Below, piece by piece: positions 38,430 through 52,660 of a stretch of DNA of 64,000 nt. Positions within the stretch are counted from its first letter, which is position 1. Each line of letters starts with the position of its first letter. The DNA is from Blastocystis sp. Blastoise. Lineage: Eukaryota > Sar > Bigyra > Opalinata > Blastocystidae. The stretch covers positions 806,001-870,000 of the forward strand of contig JBBPEB010000021.1 in assembly GCA_039096225.1 (NCBI GenBank). Reading direction: 5' to 3'. A program made the position numbers and the translations under genes. The notes under the pieces were generated by a model. The model ran no database searches and was not told where the DNA came from. It was given only the letters and a program-made list of their open reading frames with translations.

Positions 38430-39170
38430 TTGTGTTTATTACACTATATTCATATGTAGAAATACAATATTTCTTCTTCTTTTCTATATGTACTTTTTTT
38501 CTTGTTTGTTTACTGTTATATTTGTTATTTTTCACTTTAAATTGCTTTTTCTGTTGTTTCCTATATATTTCATACGAATAAAGTAATTGAAATAAATAAA
38601 AACCTTATAACCAACAAGTTATTGCTATAAAAATGAAAAGTCTATAAAAAAAAGAGCAATAGCTAAACTTCTAATCAAAATGTTTCGAAGCTATTTATAA
38701 GTTTTTTTGGTGGCAAAAACATGTCGGCCTCAAACTAATGAGTAAGGAAACTATAGCTTTCACTGATCTGGAAGCATCGTACACGTTACGACCAATTTCT
38801 GAAGGATACGGAACGGTCTCGTATTGGTGCTTAACATTCTTTGTTAGGATGATACTTGGCTGGTCCCCGATATCTATTATTAATTTAATTTTTATAAACG
38901 ATAATGATATTATAATCAATCACAAAAAATACAGATTAGACAAGAGTCTCATTAAATGTTTTTTTCAGTTGGACAATTATGTTCATTTCTTTATAAAGTA
39001 TTTGGAGTTGTTATTTGGTTGAGGTAGTTTTTAAGAGATAAAACAATTAAAAAGAAAGAAAAAATAAATAAAATGAAAAACAAATAAATAATCATGAATA
39101 TTTTGTTTTTTAAAGGGGGAAATCAAAATAATTTTTTCTTTGTTTCTTAAATAAGTCGAATTCATCAATA
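38430..39170. other. Intergenic region with an isolated less AT-rich fragment
   Basis: 741 bp between the SLX9-like and bL9 genes. Its only notable content is the fragment at 38690-38919, listed separately. Confidence 0.6.
38690..38919 (-). pseudogene. Possible gene fragment, protein-like frame of unknown origin
   Basis: On the minus strand about 75 codons are open and look protein-like, with NVKHQYETVPYPSEIGRNVY. QYE..PYP recalls a motif seen in some SAM-dependent methyltransferases. Codon use is less AT-biased (GGG, CCG, GTG, CTC) than in neighbouring genes, and no start, intron pattern or partner exon is evident. The plus strand is also open over 94 codons from 38738, so direction is uncertain. 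It could be a relic of a transferred gene or a single internal exon. Confidence 0.25.
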
Positions 39171-39589
39171 ATGCAAGCTAGGTATGTTATAAATAGTTAC
39201 CCTAAGCATAGAGATGATTATATATAGATTAGTACAACTTATGAAACAGTCTCAATCGTCATTCCGTTACTTTAGTGAGAATGTACGTATTATCGTCTTG
39301 AAAGAACAAGAGAACCTTGGTGTACCTAATGATATAGTTGAAGTGAAGCCTGGTTATATGAGAAATTTCCTTGTATATAAGTTTATTTTATATATTTGAT
39401 ATGAATATTAAAAATGCGAATCTGTTTTCTTAATATATATTCGTACATTTGGAAAGAAATTCTCATTTTTTTGTTTTATAATAGTATCCTAGAGGTATAG
39501 CTGTATATGATATCCCATTAAATAGAAAAAAATATAATATTCCTATGGATAAGCAAGTATCATTAAAGAAGAAATCAAAACAACATTAA
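39171..39589 (+). CDS. Mitochondrial ribosomal protein bL9m, N-domain only
   Basis: This protein has 86 residues from exons 39171-39181, 39228-39372 and 39485-39589. A short presequence-like start, MQARLVQLMKQSQSSFRYFS, precedes the bL9 N-domain: VRIIVLKEQENLGVPNDIVE then VKPGYMRNFLYPRGIAV (bacterial bL9: VEVKDGYARNFLIPKGLAV). The long connecting helix and C-terminal domain of bacterial bL9 (~150 aa) are absent; a basic tail KKKSKQH ends the protein. Exon 1 encodes under four codons, and its use is supported because it alone adds a start codon in frame. Confidence 0.88.
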
Positions 39590-40242
39590 TTCTATTTATA
39601 TTTTTATCTATTCGTGTTTGTTTTGTTGAGTATTGTTGTGTTATATACTAATTGAATTTATAAAGTGTATTATTTATGTAAAAAATACATATTCCAAAGA
39701 ATATTAAGTGACTAGTTTAACATTTTATTTTGTATAGATCTATACTTTTTTATTATATATAAAAAAGCAAAGATAACTTGTGTGATGTATATGTAGGTGA
39801 GTAAAACAAAATAAAATAGATTGATCACTAAGATATAAATTTATATAAAAGTATATATAAATATAAGAATAGACGAATTCCTTTTAATAAATGAAAGTAC
39901 TATTATTTACAAGAGAAAGAGGACATGTAATTTTTTTATGAAGAATAAGTAAATAATAAAAAGAAAATAAAATAAAATTATGGAGTATTAAATATAAGAA
40001 TAGACATATATAAATAAGAAATAGACTACTATAGACAAAAATAAAAATATATATTACAATAATTCGAATATATAGAGATATAATAAGAGTAATAAAAAAT
40101 ATATATCAAATAGAATTAAGATATAAGTTTATAAATGTATATAACACTTTATTGTAGATAAAATAAAATAGAATGATATATAATATATATACATATATAT
40201 TAATTCTAAAAGTTTATTTGAATAATAATAATGATTCTTAGT
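39590..40242. other. Convergent 3' spacer, no gene seen
   Basis: 653 bp between the bL9 (+) and PAK (-) stop codons, AT-rich without features. Confidence 0.6.
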
Positions 40243-42664
<2,422 letters not shown>

Positions 42665-44502
42665 TTATGAAATATTGTTTTTACAAATGTTTCAATATAA
42701 AGTCAAACTACAGCAAAGAGTTCTTCAATAAATATCAAAAATATTTATAACAAAAAAAATTAAAGTATAAAGTATAGTAATTCTTATAATTATCATATAT
42801 GTTTTTAACATCACTATACATACAATACTTGAAACATAATAAGGATAATTCAAAAAGTTTCTTCAGTCATATGGTAAATAACCACGAATATCGAAATTAC
42901 CTCTTTTTGATTGATGTTCTGTTGAATCTTGATGATTTTCTTTCAGCATTTCGTTTTTGAGTTGTTTTTCCATTCACATTCATGATATCATATTGATTTT
43001 TTGTAACAGTCACTATACATATCATTGCGTTAATATATATAAAATAATTGTTTAACTATTTAAGAAATTGGTTTGAAATGAGTGGTGAAACTATCTTCCT
43101 TTTTCTGTACATTGTTAGTTTTAGATGTTTTAAGTAGACTTTATAAATGGAATCCATTATTCTATATCACATAAAGCTCGTTTTAAGTATATAAAAATGA
43201 AATTGAGCTTCTCCTTATTTATTGAAGGGTTCTACAATATTTATTTGATTACTACATATATATTATTCTTTATTTTAGAATCTTCTAGTAAATATTTCAT
43301 TTATTTCTTCAATAATTGTGAATGGAACAATTAGAGAGGACTACAAATTAGTGTCCATGTATGAAAGAGTTATTTCTTAAGAGTTATGAAGTAGTGTATA
43401 CAATTTTATTCCATTTTATATTGAGAATTTCAGCGATATCATATAGATTTGTTTAAGTTTATTCAATAAATAAACTCAAATAACTATTATTAGCAAATGA
43501 AAATACTTATAGAGAATATTAAATTCCAAAAAAAAATGAAGCATTATTAAAAATAACACATTGAACGACAATTTTCATTTTCTTGTCAACTATTACCTTT
43601 ATATATATATATAATTGGTAAACCAAAAAATATAAGGTTGTTTTATAAAGTATCATTCTATTATCATCAATGAGTCAATAATATATGCATTATATAGAAT
43701 AATATAATAAATGACAATTTTATTGTAAGTTTTGACAACTATTTTCTATTCAAATAGCTATGATCATTTTAATTGTTTTTAATAAAGACTTAAATCACTA
43801 TTTCTATTGAAAAAACGACAATCATTTGAAATACTACGTTTTTAAAGTTTTTGATATTTCATATAATGAATATACAGTCATGAATGTAATATCAATATAA
43901 TATATATGAAAGCTAAAGAATCTCTTTATAGATAATTTCGCAATGAATGACTTTGAAGAAACATAGTCAAATCAGTATTTCTGTTACCTACTTCTCTTCT
44001 ATGCGTCATGAACGAAGAATACTATTTAAAAACTAAATTCAAAAGAAACTGGAAACATATTTTCCAGATGAAACAAAGACAGTTTTCAAAAAATACAGTT
44101 TCCTTTTAAAACACTAAAAACTAGTGAAGACCCCCTTTGTTTCATTTTGTCTAGTTGCATTTTATACTTTTATCAATGATATTTAGATTTAAATCAACTA
44201 TACTATATCTAACACATTAGAATCTGTGTGAAAAACAAATTTTCTAAGAATGAACAAAACAATGTAGATAATGAAATATTCATAAAGAATAAAATGAAAC
44301 AAATAAGAACATAGAGAATAAACTAAATATGAAAAGAAGAAAAGAAGATCAAGAAACAAAAAAGGAAAACATAGCGATTGCGAAGAATGAACAGAATCAA
44401 TTGAAATGAAACTAAGTAAGATAATTTGACACAGAAATAGAAGTAATATCCCCAAATAATATGTTTATAATAATAAGCACATCAATAATAATACAAAAAA
44501 AA
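42665..44502. other. Long intergenic region, no gene seen
   Basis: At 1.84 kb this is the longest spacer in the window. It is moderately AT-rich and mostly free of simple repeats. I found no open frame of interest, tRNA or inverted repeat. A hydrophobic frame at 44198-44455 (-) lacks support. Confidence 0.6.
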
Positions 44503-45104
44503 TTAAAAAGTATGTGTTTTAATTGTATTAATATTTCCACATTCACAAGCTTTAGGGTTTTGAGGAGTACCTGGCCAATTAGGTAAAGCTATAGAAATAA
44601 GAAATTAGCTTCATGAACAAATAATAAAAGCTCATATATATAAAAATAAATTATAATAATAAAAAATTACGTGTTCTCATTCTATATTGATTGAAAGAAA
44701 CTTCAATAGATGAAGGATCTGCATATCTAGTTGTATCAAATTGTCTTTTTGTAGGAGCACAATTCTGCATCTATAAATTTTTAAAAAATAATAATTTAAA
44801 AAAAAAAATAATTTACGAAATAAGAAAAAAAAAATTTAAAAAAGATAAAATAAATATATACTTGAAGATACAGAACATCATAAAGGTCTCCTTTGACATT
44901 CTTCACATTTTTTCCTTTGTGATAATCTTCTTTATTAAAGGCATAGCCAAAATCGTTATACATCTTCTTAGCAAGAACTTCTTTTGGTGAAAGGTTGTAA
45001 GGTTTGTTTCTGTATAACGACAATTCATGAACAGTACATTGACTTGTTGAATTTTCAAACATTTCAGGAGCAGAGTAATTATCGGCAAATATATCGGGAT
45101 TCAT
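44503..45104 (-). CDS. Unrecognised small protein with C-terminal CxCG
   Basis: This protein has 142 residues from exons 45104-44862, 44770-44671 and 44588-44503; phases agree. Composition is balanced and not low-complexity: MNPDIFADNYSAPEMFENST, LSPKEVLAKKMYNDFGYAFN, CAPTKRQFDTTRYADPSSIE and a C-terminal PNWPGTPQNPKACECGN. The coding character is convincing (GC rises in exons, introns have GT..AG). I do not recognise a family. An in-frame Met at 45200 would add a hydrophobic 32-residue leader (MYGIFLFTKKIKNIFLFLIT) that could be a signal peptide. It would begin 11 bp after the stop of the next upstream frame. Confidence 0.55.
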
Positions 45105-45210
45105 TTTTGTATTTAAAACAGAGTAACTTTGTATAATGCATGTAATAAGAAATAAAAATATATTTTTTATTTTTTTGGTGAATAAAAAAATGCCATACAA
45201 TTCTAAGTCA

Positions 45211-45716
45211 TCATGGAACCATTTTATAGTTCAGTCCAATAAAAACTTTGCCTCTAGGATGTAGATAAATCCCGCGATTCTTCAGTTTTTTATATTCATC
45301 AGAAGAAATTTCACGACTTTTCGTCATCGTAGTCCAATCAATAAAGCGAATTTGACATCTATTATCCAATAACATAAGAAATCTCCTGGGAGAAATCCAA
45401 TCAAATAGAAATGGAAGAATCACGACCTCTATTTCAAAATTCGAGAACTTCTAGTAGATCAACATTCTAAACGGTTGACAAGTTTTATTCTGTTCAATGG
45501 AGAAGTCGAAACATTATTTTTATTACATTTGTTGAATTCATTCAGTTTTTTTTTAAATATTTGCTTACTTAATTCATATGCATTGAGTCTCTCTTTCTTT
45601 AATTCTGTGTTCTCAAAGTGAAAGGAATATTGTATTTCAAAAAATTGCTTTTTAAAGAATTTTTTGTCTATTTCTTCATTAATATCACTTTTTTTATGTA
45701 TTATTGTATAAAACAA
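45211..45716 (-). CDS. Hypothetical two-exon protein
   Basis: Two open minus-strand stretches, 45716-45480 and 45450-45211, join in frame if a 29-nt intron (GTCAACC...CTACTAG) is removed, giving 158 residues. The first part is charged and helical; the second has ILPFLFDWISPRRFLMLLD and GIYLHPRGKVFIGLNY, which look like a folded domain. The donor GTCAAC is unlike the GTATAT of neighbours. No family recognised. It may be a real gene, a pseudogene or part of the downstream gene on the same strand. Confidence 0.35.
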
Positions 45717-46775
45717 TATTTATTCTTGTCGATAATCACATTATATTTAAATATAATTATTTTCTTGGCATACAAATAAAGAACAATGTTGAAAATTTTG
45801 GTTTTTGTGAAATTTACTCATAGGGTACAGATTGTATTAAATTCAAATAATATTATATTCAAATAAATGAATTCATATATCCTAAAAAATTCAAATACTC
45901 AATAGGAAACATGATGGGATTTCAAATATTTGAGATACACACGTATAAATACCAAGAAATAGTATTTGCAGTTACGTAATTGTTCTCGATAAACTCAAAC
46001 ATATACCAGAAACACGACACTTTTTGAAATTTCACATTAATGTACTTTTTATCAAACACTAGCATTATTTTTCATTCTGTAATAATGAGTGAATTCTATT
46101 TTATTTATTACAAATAGAAAAGAATCAAAAATTCAAGAAAATTATATTAGAGAGTATCTAATGCACAGAAAACTCATTCGCCATTAGTGTATGATGGTCT
46201 ACAATACAATTGAATATATTTCTCAATCAACCTAAACACTTTTCATACAAATGATATTCATAATTAAAACAGCACTTAATCTAGAATAGCTACTTTATAA
46301 ATCTTATTTATTCTTATAATCTATGAATGGATATTTCCATATATGAATCATTATTCAGTTATAAATGGAAAATAACAGTATTTTCTTTTCAGTTAAAATG
46401 AGCAAAAAAAATCAAGAAAAAAAGAATTCGGATTGCGTATAATAAAATGGCTCAAACTACTTGAAACTTTAATGAATTAAATATAGATTCAGATAAAGTG
46501 AATTAGAATAATATATTCATATCATATATATAATAATATGTACAAAAGTAACATATTAAACGTTTATTCGCTCATTTACGACAGAAATCCTCACATAGAG
46601 ATTCAATTGTTTCAGTAGAACCGATATCCCCGTGGAAATAATAATGGTTTGTACTGTTTTTATTTTTATTTTCATTTTAATGCAAACGACAGCTTTCCTC
46701 AATATGTTAAATGATCCATTTCGTTGTAAGCAATAAATATTTTATTTTTCATTTCTCCAGAAAGTACTCCTAAAT
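45717..46775. other. Intergenic region, no gene seen
   Basis: About 1.06 kb upstream of the nucleotide-sugar transporter. AT-rich; no RNA gene, repeat or convincing frame. Confidence 0.6.
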
Positions 46776-47901
46776 ATGGCAGCCTCACTTGGTAAAACAC
46801 TTATGCTTATTACTATTTATATTGCTATTTGGTCATCTTCACCTATTTGGGTAAAACTGAGTCATGCCGATGGAAACGAATATAACAATAAAGGTCCGCT
46901 ACTTATTGTAGAGATCACCAAACTCTTTGCATCTCTTATTATTATTCAAATTGGAAATCCTAGTCATGGTATTAAGAAATGCATGAAATTCTCTCAAGGA
47001 ATTTATCTCCTCTTACCAGGTATATATATTTCTTTTTTTAAATAATATCTGAACAATTGCTTACGTCATCATTGACGCATTATGTTTATTATGCAATTTT
47101 TATGTGTAAAATATGTTTTAAATACTTATATATAGCTTTCTTATATCTTGTTGTCAACGTTGCTAATTGGGATGCACTTAAATACTTGAATCCTGCTACT
47201 TGTTCTCTTCTTATGAATTTAAAGCTTTTAAGTACTGGTATTCTTACTGAAGTATATTTTGTGATATTAAATTATTTGATTTGATATTATTCTAATGTTA
47301 AATAGAATTATTATTATTATTATTTTTTTTTTTAGATTATTTTTAGACAAAAGTTAGGATTAAGAAAATGGATTAGTTTAATCATTATTACTATTGGTGC
47401 TTGTCTTGCTCAAGTATTTATATGTTATTGATATTCAAAAGAAAACTATTATTATTATTATATATATAGGTATCTGATAATTTCAGTATAGATAGTATTT
47501 ATGGAGTTTTATTAATGTTAATTCATTGTTTATGCTCTTCTCTTGCTTCTGTCTATTTTACATGGTAAGCTATTATATATAGTTTTGTATAAGAAATTTA
47601 TTTTTTTGCTTTATTATGTTTATTATTATGTTTATTATTATTATATGCTCTCTAGGTTACTTAAGAATCAGACATTATCTTTTGGTTTATGGGAGAAGAA
47701 TGCTTGGTTATATTTCTTTGGTATTATAACGAATATCTGTGTTCTTATAGTTACTGATAAAGATGTTCTGTTAGGAAGAGATATTAAGAATTATAATTCT
47801 GCTGCTATTATGTCTGTAGTTGTCTTTGTTACTGGAGGTATATCCGTTTCTTATATATTAAAATATCTTGATGCTATTTATAAGGAGTATATATATATAT
47901 A

Positions 47902-47934
<33 letters not shown>

Positions 47935-48349
47935 CATTAATATATTTGTTATTATTATTATCTTTATTATCTCATCATCCTTTTCTATATAGAATTTGTA
48001 GTGTTCTACTTGTTTTCGTTCAAATTGTTATGCAAGTTGTTTTATTTAATGATATTCCCAATAAATATTTAATTAGTGGTTTTATTGTTGTAGTCATTGG
48101 TGTTGTTATGTACAACTATGATGTATATAGTTTCTATTAAATCTATTATTATTCTAAACATTATATATATATAGTTAATTACCGGAGCTACTTCAAAGAA
48201 TCAAGGTATATATAATATATTTATACTATTATTTTTAATATTTTTCATTTATATAGAAAATTCTTCAAATGATCAAGAAGAAAAGAAAAATGTATTTAAT
48301 TTCTTCTTTACTTCTATTTAACATCTTTATATAGTTACTTCCCAAGTAA
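46776..48349 (+). CDS. SLC35A-type nucleotide-sugar transporter
   Basis: This Golgi or ER antiporter of 324 residues probably imports a UDP-sugar or CMP-sugar. Exons are 46776-47019, 47136-47251, 47336-47413, 47470-47564, 47656-47886, 47993-48122, 48175-48205, 48257-48291 and 48335-48349; phases agree. Family marks are GPLLIVEITKLFASLI, ANWDALKYLNPATCSLLMNL followed by KLLSTGILTE, and SSLASVYFTWLLKNQ (SLC35A: AGVYFEKILK). About ten transmembrane helices are visible. The last three tiny exons encode a hydrophilic cytosolic tail. The SLC35A subfamily is clear; the sugar is not. It is unrelated in detail to the SLC35F6-like gene at the left end. Confidence 0.9.
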
Positions 48350-48694
48350 ATCCATATTACTGTTACAATTTAAATAGAATTCGACACTGTATTATTCAAT
48401 GTTTATGTAATAAATCTATTATTATTATGTCATTCATCTATGTTTTCTCTATAATCATTGCTTTTAGCAATTATTATCTGTCAATGCGTCTTGAAAATAT
48501 TTTCTATTTTATTATTAAAATTGTTTTTGTATATTGGCTATTAACATAGTTGTGTTTACATTCATTGAAGTATTAAATAACAATACTTAGAATAATAGAA
48601 TGGCATAAAAAATATATTATTAAAAAAGAAGAAAAGTAATAGAATACAATTTATATATATATTTTTTAAATTCATTTATTAATAATAAGTATGT
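48350..48694. other. Convergent 3' spacer, no gene seen
   Basis: 345 bp between the transporter (+) and the SS18-like gene (-). AT-rich, nothing recognisable. Confidence 0.6.
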
Positions 48695-50302
48695 TTATTT
48701 CTTCATATATAATGATGATAAAGGAACTGGATTATCATCTTGTAAAAAGAAACTATTTAATTGTAATGTCGAATTAGAATTCGATATATTCATAGAAGAA
48801 GAGTCTTTAAGTACAGAAATAGAAGTAGGATTTATTGCTCTAGAAGAAGAAGAAGGTATATATGAAGAATTATTTAATGAATTATTTAATGAATTATTTA
48901 TTGAATTATTTATTGAATTATTTATTGAATTATTTAATGAATTATTTGAAAAATTATTTAATGAATTATTTAATGAATTATTTGAAGATACAATAGGAGA
49001 ATGGATAGATAATTGAGAGGTATCTGGATAAAGAATTTGCTTGTCTTGTGTTTTTGATGAATAATCATGATTATTTGATGAATTCTTGAGATTTCGTTTC
49101 TTATTCTTTTTATTAGAAACTGTATTATTTTTTATATTCCTTTTTTCATGATTTGTTATATTATTTGTTCTTTTGTTTTCATTAGTTTTATTTATATTAT
49201 TTTGACTATACATAGAATCATTAGTATCTAGATATGTATTTGTAGATAATGTATTTGAGTTCGCTAAAATCATATTTTGATTTGTATATAGAGACAGAGA
49301 AGGATTAGATATATTTGAAGTAGAAGGAGTAGATAAAGAAGAAGAAATAGGTATAGTTGGATAAGTAGGTATACAATAAGTAGATGAAGGAGACATAGAT
49401 ATGTAATTAGTAGGAGGTAATAATACAGAAGAAGAAGGAAGTATCTGAGAATTGACTGATATTGGCTGAATCATAGAAGAAGAACCAGAAGATAAAGATA
49501 AAGGATATAATGAATTTTCAGGAATATCATAATTTATAGAAGATGTTGAATCCGCTACTATTTTTGTATTTATAGGTAATAAATTCATTCCTATAGTATT
49601 TATAGTTGGTTGATTCGATGAAAATGAATCTATATTTTTTGATTGATTTATTTCTCTTGAACTCATAGGTCGCTGAGAAGCTTGTAAGGAATTCATTGAT
49701 ATATTATTTGAAGAATTATTTTGAGAAACTTCATTTTGTCCTGAAATTATTTTATTTGAATTCTCCTTTATAGAAAACTATATTTATATTATTTATTTAT
49801 TTATTATATTGAAAAAAGTATTTATGTATAAAAGAATCTTATTATATTAAAGAATTGTTATTATTTTATGATATTTTTATAAATATGATAATATATATAA
49901 TTATATATAAATAATATTATAAATATGATAATATATATAATTATATATAAATAATTTTATAAATATAACTATATATAAATATACATCAGGAAGATCACCA
50001 TAATAAACAGTCTGTTCATCAACTTTCTTTCCATAATAAAGTAAATTCTTAAACACATTCTCAAGTAAATCTGTAGCATCATTAAGTCTTCCAAGATTCT
50101 GATTCTCTTTCACAGCATCTAAAAGTTCTGAATTTAATCTCAACCCCTTTATATATATAATAGCTAAAAACAGTATAATAATATATATATTATCATTCTA
50201 TGATTTTTAATTAAATGAAATAATAGTTCATACCTCATCAATCAACTCTCTACATATTGACTTTTGTGAAGATGTTAATTGATTTGTAATATTGAGTGAC
50301 AT
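48695..50302 (-). CDS. SS18/GIF (SSXT-domain) coactivator-like protein with Ser/Asn-rich tail
   Basis: This protein has 437 residues from exons 50302-50234, 50146-49985 and 49777-48695. Residues ~17-72 match the SSXT helical domain of animal SS18 and plant GIF: CRELIDEGLRLNSELLDAVK then ENQNLGRLNDATDLLENVFK and NLLYYGKKVDEQ (SS18: LDENNHLI..I...QN.GR......Q..L..NL.YLA..AD). SS18 and GIF are SWI/SNF subunits. The remaining ~360 residues are Ser/Asn/Pro-rich and disordered. They include a block of about eight NNSL/NNSI repeats (48870-48985), much as SS18 has a long QPGY-rich tail. Assignment is by pattern over ~55 residues. Confidence 0.65.
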
Positions 50303-50554
50303 CACTATAAATGCTTTAATATATCTTTATTTCCTTCACCTTATGCAGTTCTATTTAGTAATAATATAGTATATAATGAAAAATATTCCAAAATAAGCAT
50401 AGACTACAAACAAAACAATACTTTTTGATATTCATGAAAAATATGAAAGAGTTCTAGTTACGAACTACATATTTCCGTGAAGATAAAAATATCATTTTTT
50501 TTTAAACCTAAAAACTATTTTTTTCTTTTTTTAGTGTTGTATATATTGAATACT
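50303..50554. promoter_or_regulatory. Short divergent promoter region, SS18-like / RRM-RS genes
   Basis: Only 252 bp separate the two start codons, so both promoters must overlap or be shared. No TATA box stands out from the AT-rich background. Confidence 0.4.
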
Positions 50555-51494
50555 ATGAGTGATAGTATATATTCTTTTTTGGAATTATTATCGTTATATA
50601 TCTAGTCCTTAAGAGAACTATCAAAGTTGGAAATCTGACAGAATTGGTGTCTGATCCAATGCTAATAGCATTGTTCTCAAGTTGTGGACAAATTGTTTCA
50701 CTTAAAGTTTCAGGAGATCATCAAGTATATTTTTTTTTATTCAATTATTTTTAGTATACATTTTGTTTTTCTACGTTTGCCTTTTTTTATTTACTCTATG
50801 AACTATTTTCTAGAACGCTACAATTGTTTTTGACAGTGAAAATAGTGTCAATGATGCTATTAGTCGTAATGGTACTGAACTCGGTCAAAAGGCTATTACA
50901 GTTACAAGAGGCATAGGTCTTTCTTCTGGTTCCAATGTAGTTGTTCCAGAAAATGGTGTATACACACAAGTATTTAATGATTAAATAAAATTATCATTAA
51001 AAAAATAAATTTTTTTTTTTTAATTATTATTATTATTCTATTTTAAATTTTTAATTAAATATAGAAAGCATTGATAGATTTAGTAAACTTTATATTAAAT
51101 GAGCCTCCTGAGAAAAGAGAAGCCTTATTAAGAGAACAAAAAACAGTTATGACTTCTGAACAACAATCTGAATTAGTTTTATTATATTCTAAACTTGCAA
51201 GTATTTATTTTATTAGTGTTGATTTTAAATATTCTTTTTATCATTATTATTTTATATTGTATATATTATATATAATTAATTATATATATAGCAAAAAAGA
51301 AGTGTCAAGAAGACTTTATAGCTGCTATTGAAGCTGCAGATAGTCCTAATTATGTGTATATACATATTATTTATATATATATATTTATATATATTTCCTG
51401 CTTATTTTTACTTGTTTTTATTTTATTTTTTTAATATATTCTTTTTATTCATAAATAATGAAATAATAAGTGTATGAATTAAACATAAGAATCT

Positions 51495-51531
<37 letters not shown>

Positions 51532-51883
51532 ATATATTCTTTTTAGAGAGCCTGAAGATGATGCTAGTAGTGATTCGGATAGTTACAGTAGTTACAGTTA
51601 CAGTAGTTACAGTAGTTACAGTAGTCGTAGTCCATCTCGTGAACGTTCTCGTTCTCGTTCTCGCGACCGCTATCGCCGCGAAGAACGTGATGTTCGCGAT
51701 CGATATACAAGACCTAGTCAATATGAAGATAGAGATCGTTTAAGAAGAAATAGCAGAGATCGATATCGAAATACAAGGGATGAACGTTTTAGAGATGAAA
51801 GAAGAAATAGTAGAGACCGTATGAGAGATCGAGAATACGAACGAAAACAATATGAACAACCTAGAATTCCTCGTAGAAGATAA
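50555..51883 (+). CDS. RRM and RS-domain splicing factor (SREK1/SR-like)
   Basis: This protein has 273 residues from exons 50555-50564, 50606-50724, 50814-50969, 51065-51200, 51292-51355 and 51547-51883; frame agrees. One RRM (~5-85) begins RTIKVGNLTELVSDPMLIAL, with SLKVSGDHQNATIVFDSENS and a C-terminal AITVTRG. It has the RNP2-like IKVGNL but a weak RNP1. A helical middle part (LVNFILNEPPEKREALLREQ) follows. The C-terminus is a classic RS region: SYSSYSSYSS then SPSRERSRSRSRDRYRREER. The fold order resembles SREK1 and plant Vip1-type proteins, which act in splice-site choice. GC content rises sharply in the RS exon. It lies 590 bp upstream of the U2 snRNA gene. Confidence 0.85.
51499..51534 (+). 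repeat. Long poly-T in the last RRM-RS intron
   Basis: About 30-36 consecutive T just before the acceptor TTTTTAG. It may act as a polypyrimidine tract, rare here because most introns end in TATATAG. Confidence 0.85.
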
Positions 51884-52472
51884 ATTATTATGGCTTTCAC
51901 AAAATCAATTTTGTTTTCCTCTTATTCATTTTTTTGATCATTCTCGTGTTTTAATTGTATATCTATATATTGTACTCATCTTATTTGAAAATCTATTGCA
52001 TTGTTAATTCATTTCTTATTCTTTATCTTTCAATTAAATAGTCTAGTTCAATATTTTTCATAATTAACTTCACTAACATTGACAAAGTAATGAAGATCAA
52101 TTCATATTGAATCGAATAAGCATAATAATCTGCTTGTTATAACTAAAGTTTCAAATGTTTTCTTTTTTTATATCTTGATTGAGTTAATTTTACTTTTATA
52201 GGCATTTATAAATTGAATATAATGTTTTTAATATATATTTATAAACTTAAAAACAAACATAATTTGTTTATCAAAAGACAATGAAAAGAAAATAAAATAA
52301 AATTATATAAGATAATCTATTCCACATTAACATAAATATATATATATTTCAAAAAAAATAACATAAACAGAAATCCTACAAATAGAAATAACAACAAATA
52401 CTTCATACCAACTTCTAATCAGAATGTTCTTAAGGTCAGTTAACCCATTTTTCAACAATTAATTTGAGTTGT
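51884..52472. other. Spacer with presumed U2 snRNA promoter
   Basis: 589 bp between the RRM-RS stop and U2. The snRNA promoter must lie here, but I cannot recognise a proximal sequence element or a clear TATA box. Confidence 0.5.
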
Positions 52473-52660
52473 ACCTTCTCAGCCTTATGGCTAAGATCAA
52501 GTGTAGTATCTGTTCTTTTCAGTGTGAAAACTGAAAATCAACCCATTGGGTTGATAATTTTCACCTCATATTTTGCCTTGGGCGGACTATGATGTAGCTT
52601 GCTATATCTTGTCAGCTGGGTGTCTTTGTCATTGCACTTTCGACTCATGACGCCCACCGC
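52473..52660 (+). ncRNA. U2 spliceosomal snRNA
   Basis: The 5' part CTTCTCAGCCTTATGGCTAAG forms stem I, and ATCAAGTGTAGTATCTGTTC contains the canonical branch-site recognition box GTGTAGTA (52501-52508). Stem IIa pairs TTTTCAGT (52516-52523) with ACTGAAAA (52530-52537). Stem IIb pairs ATCAACCC with GGGTTGAT (52537-52555). The Sm-type site is ATATTTTG (52568-52575). Stem IV pairs GGGTGTC with GACGCCC around the loop ATTGCAC, the U2B''-binding signature (52618-52654). The inferred length of 188 nt equals human U2. The region stands out as an island of normal GC. Exact ends are estimated from homology. Confidence 0.95.

Noticed and set aside
38738-39022. Plus-strand 94-codon frame as a protein gene
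   Set aside because: Its second half is AT-driven hydrophobic sequence; the opposite strand of its first half looks more protein-like, and neither is convincing.
51530-51900. Thr/Val-rich frames over the RS region
   Set aside because: Shadows of the AGT/CGT-rich RS exon of the splicing factor.
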